This document shows, one piece after another, positions 28,154-37,264 of a stretch of 38,654 nucleotides of DNA. The notes beneath the pieces were generated by a model. That model saw only the letters and a program-made list of their open reading frames with translations. It was not told where the DNA came from and ran no database searches. Source of the DNA: a virus; IMG/VR virus record IMGVR_UViG_3300031787_000341, positions 1-38,654 of that record, one strand, 5' to 3'. Position 1 is the first letter of the stretch; every line of letters begins with the position of its first letter. The position numbers and the translations under genes are program-made.

Positions 28154-29578
28154 ATGTCAAGTGGAATCCCTACTTCATTAGTGCCAAAACCCGGTGCAAT
28201 TACAGTACCGAATGGCGTAGATAGGGCGTTAATTTCTGACCTTCAGTTGTTGACCCCTCAATTTTATTCTAAGTACACCGAAAAATATGGTAACGAAGAT
28301 TTTACCATGTGGCTTGCTACATTTGGTGGTATGGAAGAAGTTAAGAACCGTGAATTTTTCTGGTTCCAAAACAGAGGTCGTAACCAATTAGCGGTTAGTG
28401 TTGGTTCTGTAGTTTCTGCTCCTGCTGCGGGTGCTACTGTAACCGTAACTATCTCTGCTGAAGATATGTACGATTCTGATAGCTCTCCTTTGCGTGTAGG
28501 TGAAACAGTACGTATTGCTTCAAGCAATATCGAAGGTAAAATCCTGACTGTAAACACAGGCGCAAACCCTCAAACTTGTACTATCCGTCCTTTGCTTTCT
28601 TCTCAAGCATTTGTATCTGCTGGTAGCACAGACCTGTTAGCAAACGAAGTCCTGTTGCTTTCTGGTATCACAGACGCAGGTGAAGCATCTGATACAAACG
28701 ATACACAAGTACATTTGGACGAGAAAAAGACCAACACAACCACCGAAATCCGTGATACATTCTCTGCTACTGACTTAGCTGAAATGGCTGAAGTATTCTA
28801 CAATAGCGGTGTAAGCGGTTCTGCCCCTGCGGGTGGTGGTTTGGCTGGCCCTTCTTTCTTCACTCTGAAAGGCTTGTTTAAGACTAACCAACGCTTCAAG
28901 AACAACATCGAGTTCAAGCTGATGCGTGGTAACACAGTTAACAACATCTCTGGCGGTACTTCCGTTGGTTCTAAGGGTATCATCCCACAGGTTGAAGATG
29001 TTGCTACTGAAATCAACTACTCTGCTGGTTCTTTGGATATTTCTAAGCTGCATGAGATTACTCGTAGCATGGACGTTCAAGGTTGCGCCAAGCAGAACGT
29101 ATGGTTGATGGATATTTACCAAAAGCAAAACTTCTCTGATGGCTTGTACAAAGACCTCCCTGCTGGTGCATGGGTATGGGGTAGCGGTGAAAAGTCTAAA
29201 GAAGCATCTTTGGCTTACGGCTTTGAAAGCGTAATGATTGATGGCTACTTGTTCCAAACCAAGAAGTACACTCCATTCAACACCGAAGCTGTTTATGGTA
29301 AAACACCCGCAAATGATTACTTCCGTGATTACGGTTTAATCATCCCACAAGGTGAAGCACGTGATACCCGTAACGCTGCTAATGTTTACAAAAACATTCA
29401 GATTATGTACCAACAGCCTGTTAAAGGTGGTACTATCGGTAACGGTATTCGTGTTTGGAGATGGGGCGGTGGTTCTGAAAACCCAACTTCAGGTAAAATG
29501 GAAGATAACGTAGAAATGATCTGTTACAGAGGCAGCCGTGTTGTTGCGGGTAACCAGTTCATCATCGTTAGAGGCTAA
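28154..29578 (+). CDS. major capsid protein, 474 aa
   Basis: A 474-residue protein starting MSSGIPTSLVPKPGAITVPN. The segment FTMWLATFGGMEEVKNREFF is close to the pattern seen in capsid proteins of crAss-like Bacteroidetes phages. The codon choice is distinctly more GC-rich and uniform (GGT, GCT, AAC) than in neighbours, as in a highly expressed gene. The absence of a coiled N-terminal delta domain agrees with the separate scaffold gene. A strong terminator follows at 29593, so the capsid mRNA may be partly separated from downstream genes. Confidence 0.8.
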   Translation: MSSGIPTSLVPKPGAITVPNGVDRALISDLQLLTPQFYSKYTEKYGNEDFTMWLATFGGMEEVKNREFFWFQNRGRNQLAVSVGSVVSAPAAGATVTVTISAEDMYDSDSSPLRVGETVRIASSNIEGKILTVNTGANPQTCTIRPLLSSQAFVSAGSTDLLANEVLLLSGITDAGEASDTNDTQVHLDEKKTNTTTEIRDTFSATDLAEMAEVFYNSGVSGSAPAGGGLAGPSFFTLKGLFKTNQRFKNNIEFKLMRGNTVNNISGGTSVGSKGIIPQVEDVATEINYSAGSLDISKLHEITRSMDVQGCAKQNVWLMDIYQKQNFSDGLYKDLPAGAWVWGSGEKSKEASLAYGFESVMIDGYLFQTKKYTPFNTEAVYGKTPANDYFRDYGLIIPQGEARDTRNAANVYKNIQIMYQQPVKGGTIGNGIRVWRWGGGSENPTSGKMEDNVEMICYRGSRVVAGNQFIIVRG

Positions 29579-29592
29579 TTACCAATAACTTA

Positions 29593-29618
29593 GGGGCGGT
29601 GAAATTCCGCCCCATTTT
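29593..29618 (+). terminator. intrinsic terminator after the capsid gene
   Basis: GGGGCGG (29593-29599) pairs with CCGCCCC (29607-29613) around 7 bases, followed by ATTTTTA. Two further small hairpins follow: CTCCC-CGCA-GGGAG (29626-29639) and CCCAATATTGGG (29643-29654), before the next gene. Confidence 0.75.
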
Positions 29619-29679
29619 TAAATATCTCCCCGCAGGGAGTTGCCCAATATTGGGTGTTAAATGTAAAAAAAAAAATAAA

Positions 29680-30579
29680 ATGGGACGCAAAGCCACAACG
29701 CTGACTAATGTTCAGCAATCAATGAATGGTAGTGAAGGTTCTTTAAATCTTGAGCCGTTACCAGAGTTAGTATCAAGTGATGATACTGTATTTGAAAATG
29801 AAAAACCAAAACCCCAAAAAGAGTTCTATATCTATAGAATGAAGGGTAGTAGAAAGGGGACGATTTATATTGATGGTATCGAAGATGTAATTGACCCCGC
29901 CACAGGTAAAACAAGACGAGCAAGACTGCTTTCGGGTGTTTCTACCATTTGGATGGACGAACAAAAAGAGTACGACAAAGACTACGTAAACAGAAACCGT
30001 AGAAGCATTAGGTTTGATAACCGTATTGCAAGAATTTCAGCACACGATGAAACTGCTTTGTTGTTTTTAGACTTACACAATGGTAACGTAGATGTAAAGA
30101 AAAAAATACGTTATTGCCGTTTCCAATTTGAAAAGCACGACCCATTAAAGGCAGCACAACAAGCCGAACAACAAGCAATGGCAGAATTTGATGCAATGCA
30201 AAAAGCACTTACCTGCGATTATGAAATTGCTAAAAAACACGCTTCATTCTTAGGTGTAAGGTTTACAGATGAATTTGGGGAGTTGAAGCCCGAAAAGATG
30301 ATTCGCTACGAATACGCGCAAAAGGCAAAAGCCAACCCTGAATTTTTCCATAAAACATTTGACAGCGAACAAGTAGAGGTATCTTACATGGTAAGAAGGG
30401 CTGTTAGTCAAAGCAAGATTATGGTTAATGGCGATAAGATTTATTGGGGTACGGGCGGTTTTATCTGTTCTGTTCCACCTGCTGTAAATCCCACAAAGCA
30501 CTTAATTGACTTTGCTTTAAACAGAACAAAAGAATCTACAGAGTTCTTGCAGCAACTAAAACAATACGCTGTAATGTAG
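29680..30579 (+). CDS. putative virion-associated protein, 299 aa
   Basis: The likely start is the ATG at 29680 (MGRKATTLTNVQQSMNGSEG); the ATG at 29599 lies inside the terminator. The protein is charged, with YIYRMKGSRKGTIYIDGIED, a helical K/Q/A-rich centre (HDPLKAAQQAEQQAMAEFDA) and a C-terminal EVSYMVRRAVSQSKIMVNGD region. Location after the capsid gene fits a minor head or head-completion protein, but no family can be named with confidence. Confidence 0.5.
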   Translation: MGRKATTLTNVQQSMNGSEGSLNLEPLPELVSSDDTVFENEKPKPQKEFYIYRMKGSRKGTIYIDGIEDVIDPATGKTRRARLLSGVSTIWMDEQKEYDKDYVNRNRRSIRFDNRIARISAHDETALLFLDLHNGNVDVKKKIRYCRFQFEKHDPLKAAQQAEQQAMAEFDAMQKALTCDYEIAKKHASFLGVRFTDEFGELKPEKMIRYEYAQKAKANPEFFHKTFDSEQVEVSYMVRRAVSQSKIMVNGDKIYWGTGGFICSVPPAVNPTKHLIDFALNRTKESTEFLQQLKQYAVM

Positions 30580-30600
30580 TTTGAATTGTTTTTAAAAATT

Positions 30601-30627
30601 AGCCCACTTTTTTGTGGGCTTTTTTTG
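30601..30627 (+). terminator. intrinsic terminator
   Basis: AGCCCAC (30601-30607) pairs with GTGGGCT (30614-30620) around a T-rich loop of 6, followed by six T. It precedes the next gene by about 24 bases. A -7-like TATATTTG at 30639-30646 is immediately before the next start. Confidence 0.85.
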
Positions 30628-30650
30628 TTGGAATTAATTATATTTGGCTT

Positions 30651-31316
30651 ATGAACGTCAATCAGGTTTATCAGCTTATACAATACATAATCAATAAGCA
30701 GCAAACGGGCGACCTATCTCCCGATGAATTTAATTTGATTATGCCACAGGCTGAAAGGTCTTATTTGGCGTTTTTGTTGGGCAACCCCGAACAATACCAA
30801 TACGGCAGACAGGTAGCAAGAATTGAGTTGGGTATGAACCAACCAATTATGCAAAGATTAACACCGTTTATTCAAGCCCCCGTTACATTGTCAGTTTCAA
30901 GTGGGGTGGCAGCATATCCCGCAGATTTTGAAGCGGCAGTAGCAATGTACACAAGTGATGATAAAAGGGTTCGTTTTGTTCAACAGGATAGTCTTTATAG
31001 CTATAAGAATAGCGTAATTGACCCCGTAGCAACAAACCCTATTTATCTTATTCAGTCAAACGGTTTCTTATTCTATCCTAATAGTATCTCAAATCCCAAA
31101 TTAAGCTATGTTAGAACACCTAACTATATGCAATGGGGTTATACCTTAGATGGCGATGGTCGCCCTGTATATAATTCGGGTACTTCCGTACAGCCCGAAT
31201 GGTACGATGTGGATATTATGCAGATTATAGCAAGGGCTTTACCAATGATAAGTGTAAACCTTCAAGCAAACGATATTGCGGCTTACGCTGCTCAACTTAA
31301 AGCACAAGGTCAATAA
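30651..31316 (+). CDS. head-tail connector or tail stabilisation-type protein, 221 aa
   Basis: From the ATG at 30651 (MNVNQVYQLIQYIINKQQTG) the chain has a helical N-terminus, then a beta-rich core (PVTLSVSSGVAAYPADFEAA) and a helical end. The start 42 bases earlier overlaps the terminator and is rejected. It leads a run of four genes that precede the large tail protein, the place of ring/connector proteins in crAss-like phages. The identity is by order and size. Confidence 0.5.
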   Translation: MNVNQVYQLIQYIINKQQTGDLSPDEFNLIMPQAERSYLAFLLGNPEQYQYGRQVARIELGMNQPIMQRLTPFIQAPVTLSVSSGVAAYPADFEAAVAMYTSDDKRVRFVQQDSLYSYKNSVIDPVATNPIYLIQSNGFLFYPNSISNPKLSYVRTPNYMQWGYTLDGDGRPVYNSGTSVQPEWYDVDIMQIIARALPMISVNLQANDIAAYAAQLKAQGQ

Positions 31317-31939
31317 TGACAAGAAGGTATTTTATAGAACAGGTACTTAGGCAGGTGTACGGTGGGCAGCCCAACGATGATGCCGCTATTACCGAAGGTT
31401 TAGTTAATTCATACCTAAATGAAGCTATTGGCTTTGTAGCAAGAAAAAACTATACAGATAGTAATGCCTTAGATGGGGTTGCTTATGTAAACAATAGCTT
31501 TTATACTACTTACAAGGGGCTTGCTATTACGCAAGATGAAAACTTTATTTATAAGTTGACTATCCCACAAGTCCCCGTAGGCGTAGGCAAAAACGAAGGG
31601 GTTGCGTCTGTACAGCTTAAAGATGGCAAAGACGTTTCATTAGAAGTGGTTATTTTAAGCATGAATGAGGTTAGCTTTTTGTCAAGCGCAAGACCTATTC
31701 AAAACAGGGTAGTTGGTTGGAATGAAGGGGATAGTTTCTACATTAAGAGTGTAATACCCCTTACTGATTATACAGCGAAAGTAAGAATTATTAGCGGTGG
31801 GGATAGTGCCGATTTGGATAGCAAGCTAAATGTTCCTGACGATTACATACCACAACTTCGTGAATATGTAGTTAGGCAATTAGTTTTTGAACGTGGGCAA
31901 AAGAAAGATTCCGCTAATGATGGTGTGGACGTTGCATAA
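31316..31939 (+). CDS. ring/connector-type virion protein, 207 aa
   Basis: Overlaps the preceding stop by one base. The start MTRRYFIEQVLRQVYGGQPN is helical, with a beta-rich middle (YTTYKGLAITQDENFIYKLT). The C-terminal DLDSKLNVPDDYIPQLREYV, followed by ERGQKKDSANDGVDVA, has an N-V-P-D-D-Y-I element recurrent in connector proteins of crAss-related phages. It probably sits between portal and tail; the ring it belongs to cannot be chosen. Confidence 0.5.
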   Translation: MTRRYFIEQVLRQVYGGQPNDDAAITEGLVNSYLNEAIGFVARKNYTDSNALDGVAYVNNSFYTTYKGLAITQDENFIYKLTIPQVPVGVGKNEGVASVQLKDGKDVSLEVVILSMNEVSFLSSARPIQNRVVGWNEGDSFYIKSVIPLTDYTAKVRIISGGDSADLDSKLNVPDDYIPQLREYVVRQLVFERGQKKDSANDGVDVA

Positions 31940-31954
31940 GAAAAACAAATAAAC

Positions 31955-32227
31955 ATGATAAAGCCAATTAGAAACAAGGTGCTATTAAAGCCAGTACCTA
32001 TGCAAGATGTAACAGATAGTGGTATTATTGTGCCTGATTCTTTTAAGAAAAGGGGATGCCAAGCAAAGATTGTAGATGTGGGTAACGGAACGGCAAAAAA
32101 GCCAATGGAGTTTAAAGCAGGTCAAACTTGTTGGCATATTAAAGACGCAGGGTTGGAGATTGAAGAAAATGGCGAAACGTATGTGCTGATAGATGATTAT
32201 GATATTTTGGGTTATACAGAAAATTAA
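31955..32227 (+). CDS. GroES-like co-chaperonin, 90 aa
   Basis: MIKPIRNKVLLKPVPMQDVT matches the first GroES strands (x-x-x-D/N-R/K-V-L-L/V-K-P). The mobile loop region TDSGIIVPDSFKKRG is present, then AKIVDVGNGTAKKPMEFKAG (GxVxxVGxG, x-x-x-x-x-V-K-x-G-D), and the end YVLIDDYDILGYTEN resembles Y-L-I-x-x-x-D-I-L-A. The length (90) is like GroES (about 95). It lies inside the connector cluster. T4 and other phages replace host GroES to fold their capsid proteins; the same may occur here. Anchoring residues for GroEL (an IVL-type motif) are represented by GIIV. Confidence 0.8.
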   Translation: MIKPIRNKVLLKPVPMQDVTDSGIIVPDSFKKRGCQAKIVDVGNGTAKKPMEFKAGQTCWHIKDAGLEIEENGETYVLIDDYDILGYTEN

Positions 32228-32233
32228 CAATAA

Positions 32234-32998
32234 ATGACACCTAAAACCGCAGGTTGGATAAGCATAGATTCCGTAGTCGTTGACTACCTTACCCAAAGCG
32301 AACAATCAAACCACAAGTATAATAAGTTGTGGAATTTGGCTTTTCGTGGAATGGATAAGTTGGGGATTGGTATGTTTTATCAAATTAGAACACAGAAGTT
32401 ACCCGTAAAAGGTAACAAAACAGTAGATATACCTGCCGATTGTATTAGGTGGAATAAAGTAGGTATCTTAAATAGCAGGGGGGAGATTGTTGTTTTAAAG
32501 CAAAACGACAAACTAACCAACTTTGCAGCAAACCTACCCGACAGACAAACAAAGACAGAAGATAATACTTTAGTAGATATTTACAACCAAAACCCTTACA
32601 ATTTCTTTAATTTTTGGACGGGCGGTTTCTTTTATCAATTATACGGTGCGCCAAGTGGTACACAGGTGGGCGGGTATAAGGTAAGCGTAAGCGATGGTGT
32701 AATTCTTTTGAACGAAGATTTTGCCTACGATTACATTATGCTAGAGTACCAATGCGCCCCCGATGAAAGCCAAGAGTATTCTATTCCACTTGTATTTAGA
32801 GAAGCGCTTATAGCATGGTTGGCATGGAAAGACAATGAACTTTCTTTTAAGGGTAGAAAGTTGGGTGTGCCTGTAAGTGAATTAAAGTCAAATTTCTACA
32901 ACGAAAGACGACACGCTATTGCACAATGGAATCCGCTTGATTTGAACCAAGCATACCAATGGAACTTAGAGAATCAGCGACTAACAGTTAAAGTGTAA
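32234..32998 (+). CDS. connector/adaptor-type virion protein, 254 aa
   Basis: Begins MTPKTAGWISIDSVVVDYLT with a helical start, then a beta-rich body (TVDIPADCIRWNKVGILNSR) and a C-terminal helical stretch (LVFREALIAWLAWKDNELSF, then SNFYNERRHAIAQW). The helices FxxAxIAWLAWKD and FYNERRHAI resemble the gp4/tail-adaptor pattern in podoviruses. It ends five bases before the large tail gene. Identified by order. Confidence 0.5.
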   Translation: MTPKTAGWISIDSVVVDYLTQSEQSNHKYNKLWNLAFRGMDKLGIGMFYQIRTQKLPVKGNKTVDIPADCIRWNKVGILNSRGEIVVLKQNDKLTNFAANLPDRQTKTEDNTLVDIYNQNPYNFFNFWTGGFFYQLYGAPSGTQVGGYKVSVSDGVILLNEDFAYDYIMLEYQCAPDESQEYSIPLVFREALIAWLAWKDNELSFKGRKLGVPVSELKSNFYNERRHAIAQWNPLDLNQAYQWNLENQRLTVKV

Positions 32999-33003
32999 CA
33001 TAA

Positions 33004-36000
33004 ATGCTTATAAACAGGGATTTTAGCGGTAAGTTGAACTTAGATGTGCAGGACTTTAAAGTGCCTGCGGGTGATTATACTTATGCCTTAAACATTACAA
33101 AAGATTCTTTAGGTGAAGGGCAAGATAGGGTTGTGGCTAATATATTAGGCAACAGAAAGGTAAACTATACTTTACCAAGTGGCGACAATAAAGAAATAGG
33201 GCACTACCCCGACTTAGTAAGAAACAAGATTTACTACTTTATTTGGAATAGTAACAACTTCCACAGCATACTTGCTTACAACAGAAATACAGATACAATA
33301 TCTAAGGTTTTAGAAAGCAAAACAGATAGTGGTGGCGTAGATATTTTAAACTTCAACCCTTCATATAAAGTAAACTCTATAAACGTAATTCATAGAGATG
33401 AAAGTGAAGGGGACTTGTTATTTTTTAATGACGGGCTGAACCAGCCAAGACGCATAAACGTAGGTGCTACTTACTCTACATGGTTGGAAGAATACTTAGA
33501 TGTGGCTAAACCTTGCCCACAAATGGCTCCAAAAGTTGTTTATGTAAACGATACAAACGTAACAATAAACAATCTTAAAAATAAACTGTTTCAATTTTCA
33601 TATAGATGGGTATTTGAGAACTACGAAAAGTCCGTATGGTCTGAATTTTCAGCAGTTCCTTTGCCTTTTGATTATGATGATACTTATGCAGACGACCCGA
33701 CAAAAAACAACAAGATTGCAATATATCTAAGTACTGGTTCGCTTGAAGTAAAAAAGATTGAAGTTGCGGTAAGAGAGATTGTAAGCGGGGCTACTACCGA
33801 TTGGCAGTTGTTTGAAATTATAGACAAAGATGAATTGTCTATTTCAGACGATGAATTTTATTTGACACATTTTAAGAACGATGGCTTATATACCCCTATT
33901 GACTTAACAGAATTTAATGAGATTCAAGACTACGTTCCTTTAAAGGCTAATGCAGCAGAAATGCTTAATGGTAATACTCCTATTTACGGTGGTATTACGG
34001 AAGGGTATAATAAAGTAAATGCAGATATTGAAGTAAACATAGATAACGCTTTACCTAGTTTAAAGTACGAATATGCGGGGGTTGACGAAATAACATTGTA
34101 TGTTGGTTCGGCTGTTGTAGCGGGTACTACTTATAATGTTAGTTTTGATTATGTTTCTAATGCCGTAGGCGATGCTTCCCCTAAAAATATTTCTTATTTG
34201 TTTTCGGGTGGTGGCGACCAGAACACAATAGCAAATAGCATTGCTTCATTACTTTCGGGTAATAACATTGATGCACAAAATTTGGGCGGTGGGCTTATTA
34301 GAGTTCAAACAATCAATGGTGTAAACGGAAGTATTACGAATGTGGTTGTTTCTGTTAGTGTTGGTGCTGCATCTGATTACTTTTTAGATTATTCAGGAAC
34401 ACTTTTTACTGCATTTTGTAAAGGTGTAGATAGCGGAACACAAGGAACACAAATAAAAATTGTTTTAAACGGGTTTCAAGTAAATGCAGATGATTTATTA
34501 AATGGACGTGCAAAGTATGTCATTAATGCTATAAATGGTTCTGGTTCAAGTATTGGCGTAGAATATTCTTACACAAGTGGCGACCAAGTTTCTGTTTCTA
34601 CATTGTTAGGCAATATTCAAGCTGCTTTAATATCTAATGGATGGACTTTTGTAAGTCTTTCTAATGGTGTTTTAACAATGAATTATGCGGGTGGGTTTAC
34701 ATTGTTTTCAAGTGGCTTAAAACTTAACTCATCTTCAATTAATAGACAAACAACACAGTTTGCTTATCCATACGATGCGGGTGCTACTTTTCAATTAATG
34801 TACTTTGATAGTAAGGGTAGGACTAACGGTGTTACTTATGACGTAGATGGAAACTTTAAAACTCCTTCGGGTAGTAATGCAGTAGATTTCCCGCAACCGC
34901 AACTTATAATCAACCACAGACCGCCTACGTGGGCTGTATATTACAAGATTGTAAGAACAAACAACACTACCTATCAAAAACGATTGCAATGGATAAGTGA
35001 TAGTGCTTATTCGGATTCTGCTTCAACCCCTTCAGGAGATAGGTATGTTTACATAGGCATATCAAACATTGACCTTTATAATAATCAGATAGAGGGGACT
35101 AAGGGTATTGTATCTTATAGTTATCAGCAAGGAGATAGGATTCGCATTACAAACAGATATTCCGCTTTGGGCGTATTGAACGCAGTAGAACAAGTGGATT
35201 ATGAAGTATTGGGATTAGAAACAAACCCTGTAATTAATGGTGCAGAATATAGCGGAAACTTTGTAAAGGTTAAATACCCACAATCCCTACCTACAGGAAT
35301 TTTATTTGACGGAACAGCAGATTATCAGAATTATGAAATTCTACTTTATAGTATTAGACAAACAGCAGCAGACACTAAAAAGTTATACTTTGAGTTCGGC
35401 AAATGCTTTGGAATTGGTAACGCTGGAACAGCAAACGCCTACCACATTGGACTTGACCAAACCCAAAGTGCAGACCTCGCAACCCCCGCAAAAATCACAT
35501 TAGCTAACGGAGATTTATTCTTTAGAAAAAGAACTATCCCATTAGGAACAAGAAAGACTTTTAGCGGTTCGGGTTTGTACACAACCAATTTTGGTACTGT
35601 TTCTCCTTTTTGGATGGTGGGTGTTCCTGTTGGAACAATCACCAACGGAAACTTTACATTCAGGACACAAAATTCAAATGCGGCAAGTAACGCAGCAGGT
35701 GTATTCCCAACCAACGCAAGCAACGAATGTGTGTTTAATAACACAGGGGCTAACCCTTGCTTTTTAAGATTGGCGGGTACTATTCCTGTAACTTCCGATG
35801 CTTCCGCTTCATACGCCCTTATAGCAAAGATTACTACTGCATCAACCACAACCATTCAAACGGTTATGGAAGCGCAGTCTATTACTTTACCCGATGCAGG
35901 GTATAATTTTGAGTTTGATAGAGTTATTACCGTACCCGCAAATGCCAAAGTGTTTTTACTTTCTCATGTGTTAGGAAGAACCGCAACCCCGCCAAATGTG

Positions 36001-37263
36001 GGCGTAGGTTCTTTTAACTTAACCGCAGAAGCGTACACTAAACTAACTATCCCTATCATTGAACAAAGTTTTAGTGATACATATAATTTGGTTGGTAATT
36101 CAAACGGTAGGGCAAGTGCGGTAGATGAAAACGCAAAACAAACCTACTATCCAACCCTTGTAAGATTTGGACAATCTTATCAAGCCGATACAAGCATAAA
36201 CGGCACAAACCGATTCTTATTTGACAATTTTGATACTTACGACAGGTCTTTTGGAGATGTAAGAAGATTGCACGTAAGAGATAGGTACATGAAAGTGTAT
36301 CAGAAATTCAAGGTGGGTAACGTGCCTGTATTAACCCAAATAGTAAAAGACGTACAAGGCAACCCGTTACAGGCTGAAAGTGATAGATTAATCAATAAGA
36401 TTCAATACTATTCAGGCGAATATGGAATAGGCGACAGCCCCAACAGTCTTGCATGGAATAACTTTGCAGATTACTTTGTAGATGATTACAGGGGGGTTGT
36501 ATGTAGGCTAGGACAAGAGGGTATTACCCCTTTAAGCATAGTACACGAAACAAACGCTTTCTTTGTAGATAAACTAAAAGCATACAGAACCGATTTAAAT
36601 AACGGAATTGCCGCTACAGGACAAACCTATAAGGGCGACCCACAGGTGTACGGGGTATTTGATGCTGCCACAAATAAGTACATTATTATGATGGAGCAAA
36701 TTACCCGATACAGCAACCCAAGCACAATATCTTTCCAACAAGAAGGCTATACAGTATGTTTCGATGAAAGACTAAACGGTTTTGAAAGTTTCTATTCATG
36801 GAAACCTGAAGGCGCTACTTGTTTGGGTACTTTGTTGGTTAGCTTTAAAGAAGGTGAACTTTGGAAGCATGACAGCACAACTTACTGTAACTTTTACGGC
36901 ACACAATACCAAGCAGAAATAGACGGTGCTTTTAATGACAATATGTTGCAGAAAAAGACCTTTATTTCGCTTTCAGAACTATCAAGTGGTGTGTGGACTT
37001 GCCCTGAAATATCAACCCAAATGTACAGCTACGGTACAACTAAACAGCAGTCTAACCTTATAGTGGGTGATTTTAAACTGAAGGAAGGACAGTACCATGC
37101 CACCTTTAAAAGAGATTCAAATAGTCAACGTGGTTTGATTAACGGTGAAACCTTGAAAGGACAGTACATTTTGATTAAATTTCGTGCTACAAATCCATCT
37201 CAATTCGTATATTTGAGTGGGGTAAGTGTTAAATATATTCCAAGCCCTTTAACTAATAGATAA
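33004..37263 (+). CDS. large tail/stabilisation protein, crAss muzzle-like, 1419 aa
   Basis: A 1419-residue protein with start MLINRDFSGKLNLDVQDFKV, followed by PAGDYTYALNIT. This N-terminal motif (N-x-D-F-S/G-x-x-x-N-L-D-x-x-x-x-x-x-P-x-G-D/T-Y-x-x-A-L-N) and the following GLNQPRRIN segment (around residue 145) recall the muzzle/stabilisation proteins of crAss-like phages. The body is beta-rich with long T/S/N/G stretches (around 340-560 and 880-960). The C-terminal part (residues 1040-1380) has RRLHVRDRYMKVYQKFKVGN and YKGDPQVYGVFDAATNKYII. In crAss phages this protein caps the tail end. No enzymatic motif is seen. Confidence 0.65.
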   Translation: MLINRDFSGKLNLDVQDFKVPAGDYTYALNITKDSLGEGQDRVVANILGNRKVNYTLPSGDNKEIGHYPDLVRNKIYYFIWNSNNFHSILAYNRNTDTISKVLESKTDSGGVDILNFNPSYKVNSINVIHRDESEGDLLFFNDGLNQPRRINVGATYSTWLEEYLDVAKPCPQMAPKVVYVNDTNVTINNLKNKLFQFSYRWVFENYEKSVWSEFSAVPLPFDYDDTYADDPTKNNKIAIYLSTGSLEVKKIEVAVREIVSGATTDWQLFEIIDKDELSISDDEFYLTHFKNDGLYTPIDLTEFNEIQDYVPLKANAAEMLNGNTPIYGGITEGYNKVNADIEVNIDNALPSLKYEYAGVDEITLYVGSAVVAGTTYNVSFDYVSNAVGDASPKNISYLFSGGGDQNTIANSIASLLSGNNIDAQNLGGGLIRVQTINGVNGSITNVVVSVSVGAASDYFLDYSGTLFTAFCKGVDSGTQGTQIKIVLNGFQVNADDLLNGRAKYVINAINGSGSSIGVEYSYTSGDQVSVSTLLGNIQAALISNGWTFVSLSNGVLTMNYAGGFTLFSSGLKLNSSSINRQTTQFAYPYDAGATFQLMYFDSKGRTNGVTYDVDGNFKTPSGSNAVDFPQPQLIINHRPPTWAVYYKIVRTNNTTYQKRLQWISDSAYSDSASTPSGDRYVYIGISNIDLYNNQIEGTKGIVSYSYQQGDRIRITNRYSALGVLNAVEQVDYEVLGLETNPVINGAEYSGNFVKVKYPQSLPTGILFDGTADYQNYEILLYSIRQTAADTKKLYFEFGKCFGIGNAGTANAYHIGLDQTQSADLATPAKITLANGDLFFRKRTIPLGTRKTFSGSGLYTTNFGTVSPFWMVGVPVGTITNGNFTFRTQNSNAASNAAGVFPTNASNECVFNNTGANPCFLRLAGTIPVTSDASASYALIAKITTASTTTIQTVMEAQSITLPDAGYNFEFDRVITVPANAKVFLLSHVLGRTATPPNVGVGSFNLTAEAYTKLTIPIIEQSFSDTYNLVGNSNGRASAVDENAKQTYYPTLVRFGQSYQADTSINGTNRFLFDNFDTYDRSFGDVRRLHVRDRYMKVYQKFKVGNVPVLTQIVKDVQGNPLQAESDRLINKIQYYSGEYGIGDSPNSLAWNNFADYFVDDYRGVVCRLGQEGITPLSIVHETNAFFVDKLKAYRTDLNNGIAATGQTYKGDPQVYGVFDAATNKYIIMMEQITRYSNPSTISFQQEGYTVCFDERLNGFESFYSWKPEGATCLGTLLVSFKEGELWKHDSTTYCNFYGTQYQAEIDGAFNDNMLQKKTFISLSELSSGVWTCPEISTQMYSYGTTKQQSNLIVGDFKLKEGQYHATFKRDSNSQRGLINGETLKGQYILIKFRATNPSQFVYLSGVSVKYIPSPLTNR

Positions 37264-37264
37264 T

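Noticed and set aside
28775-29257. Minus-strand frames of 72-160 codons within the capsid gene
   Set aside because: They mirror the codon bias of the highly expressed capsid gene and have no initiation or operon context.
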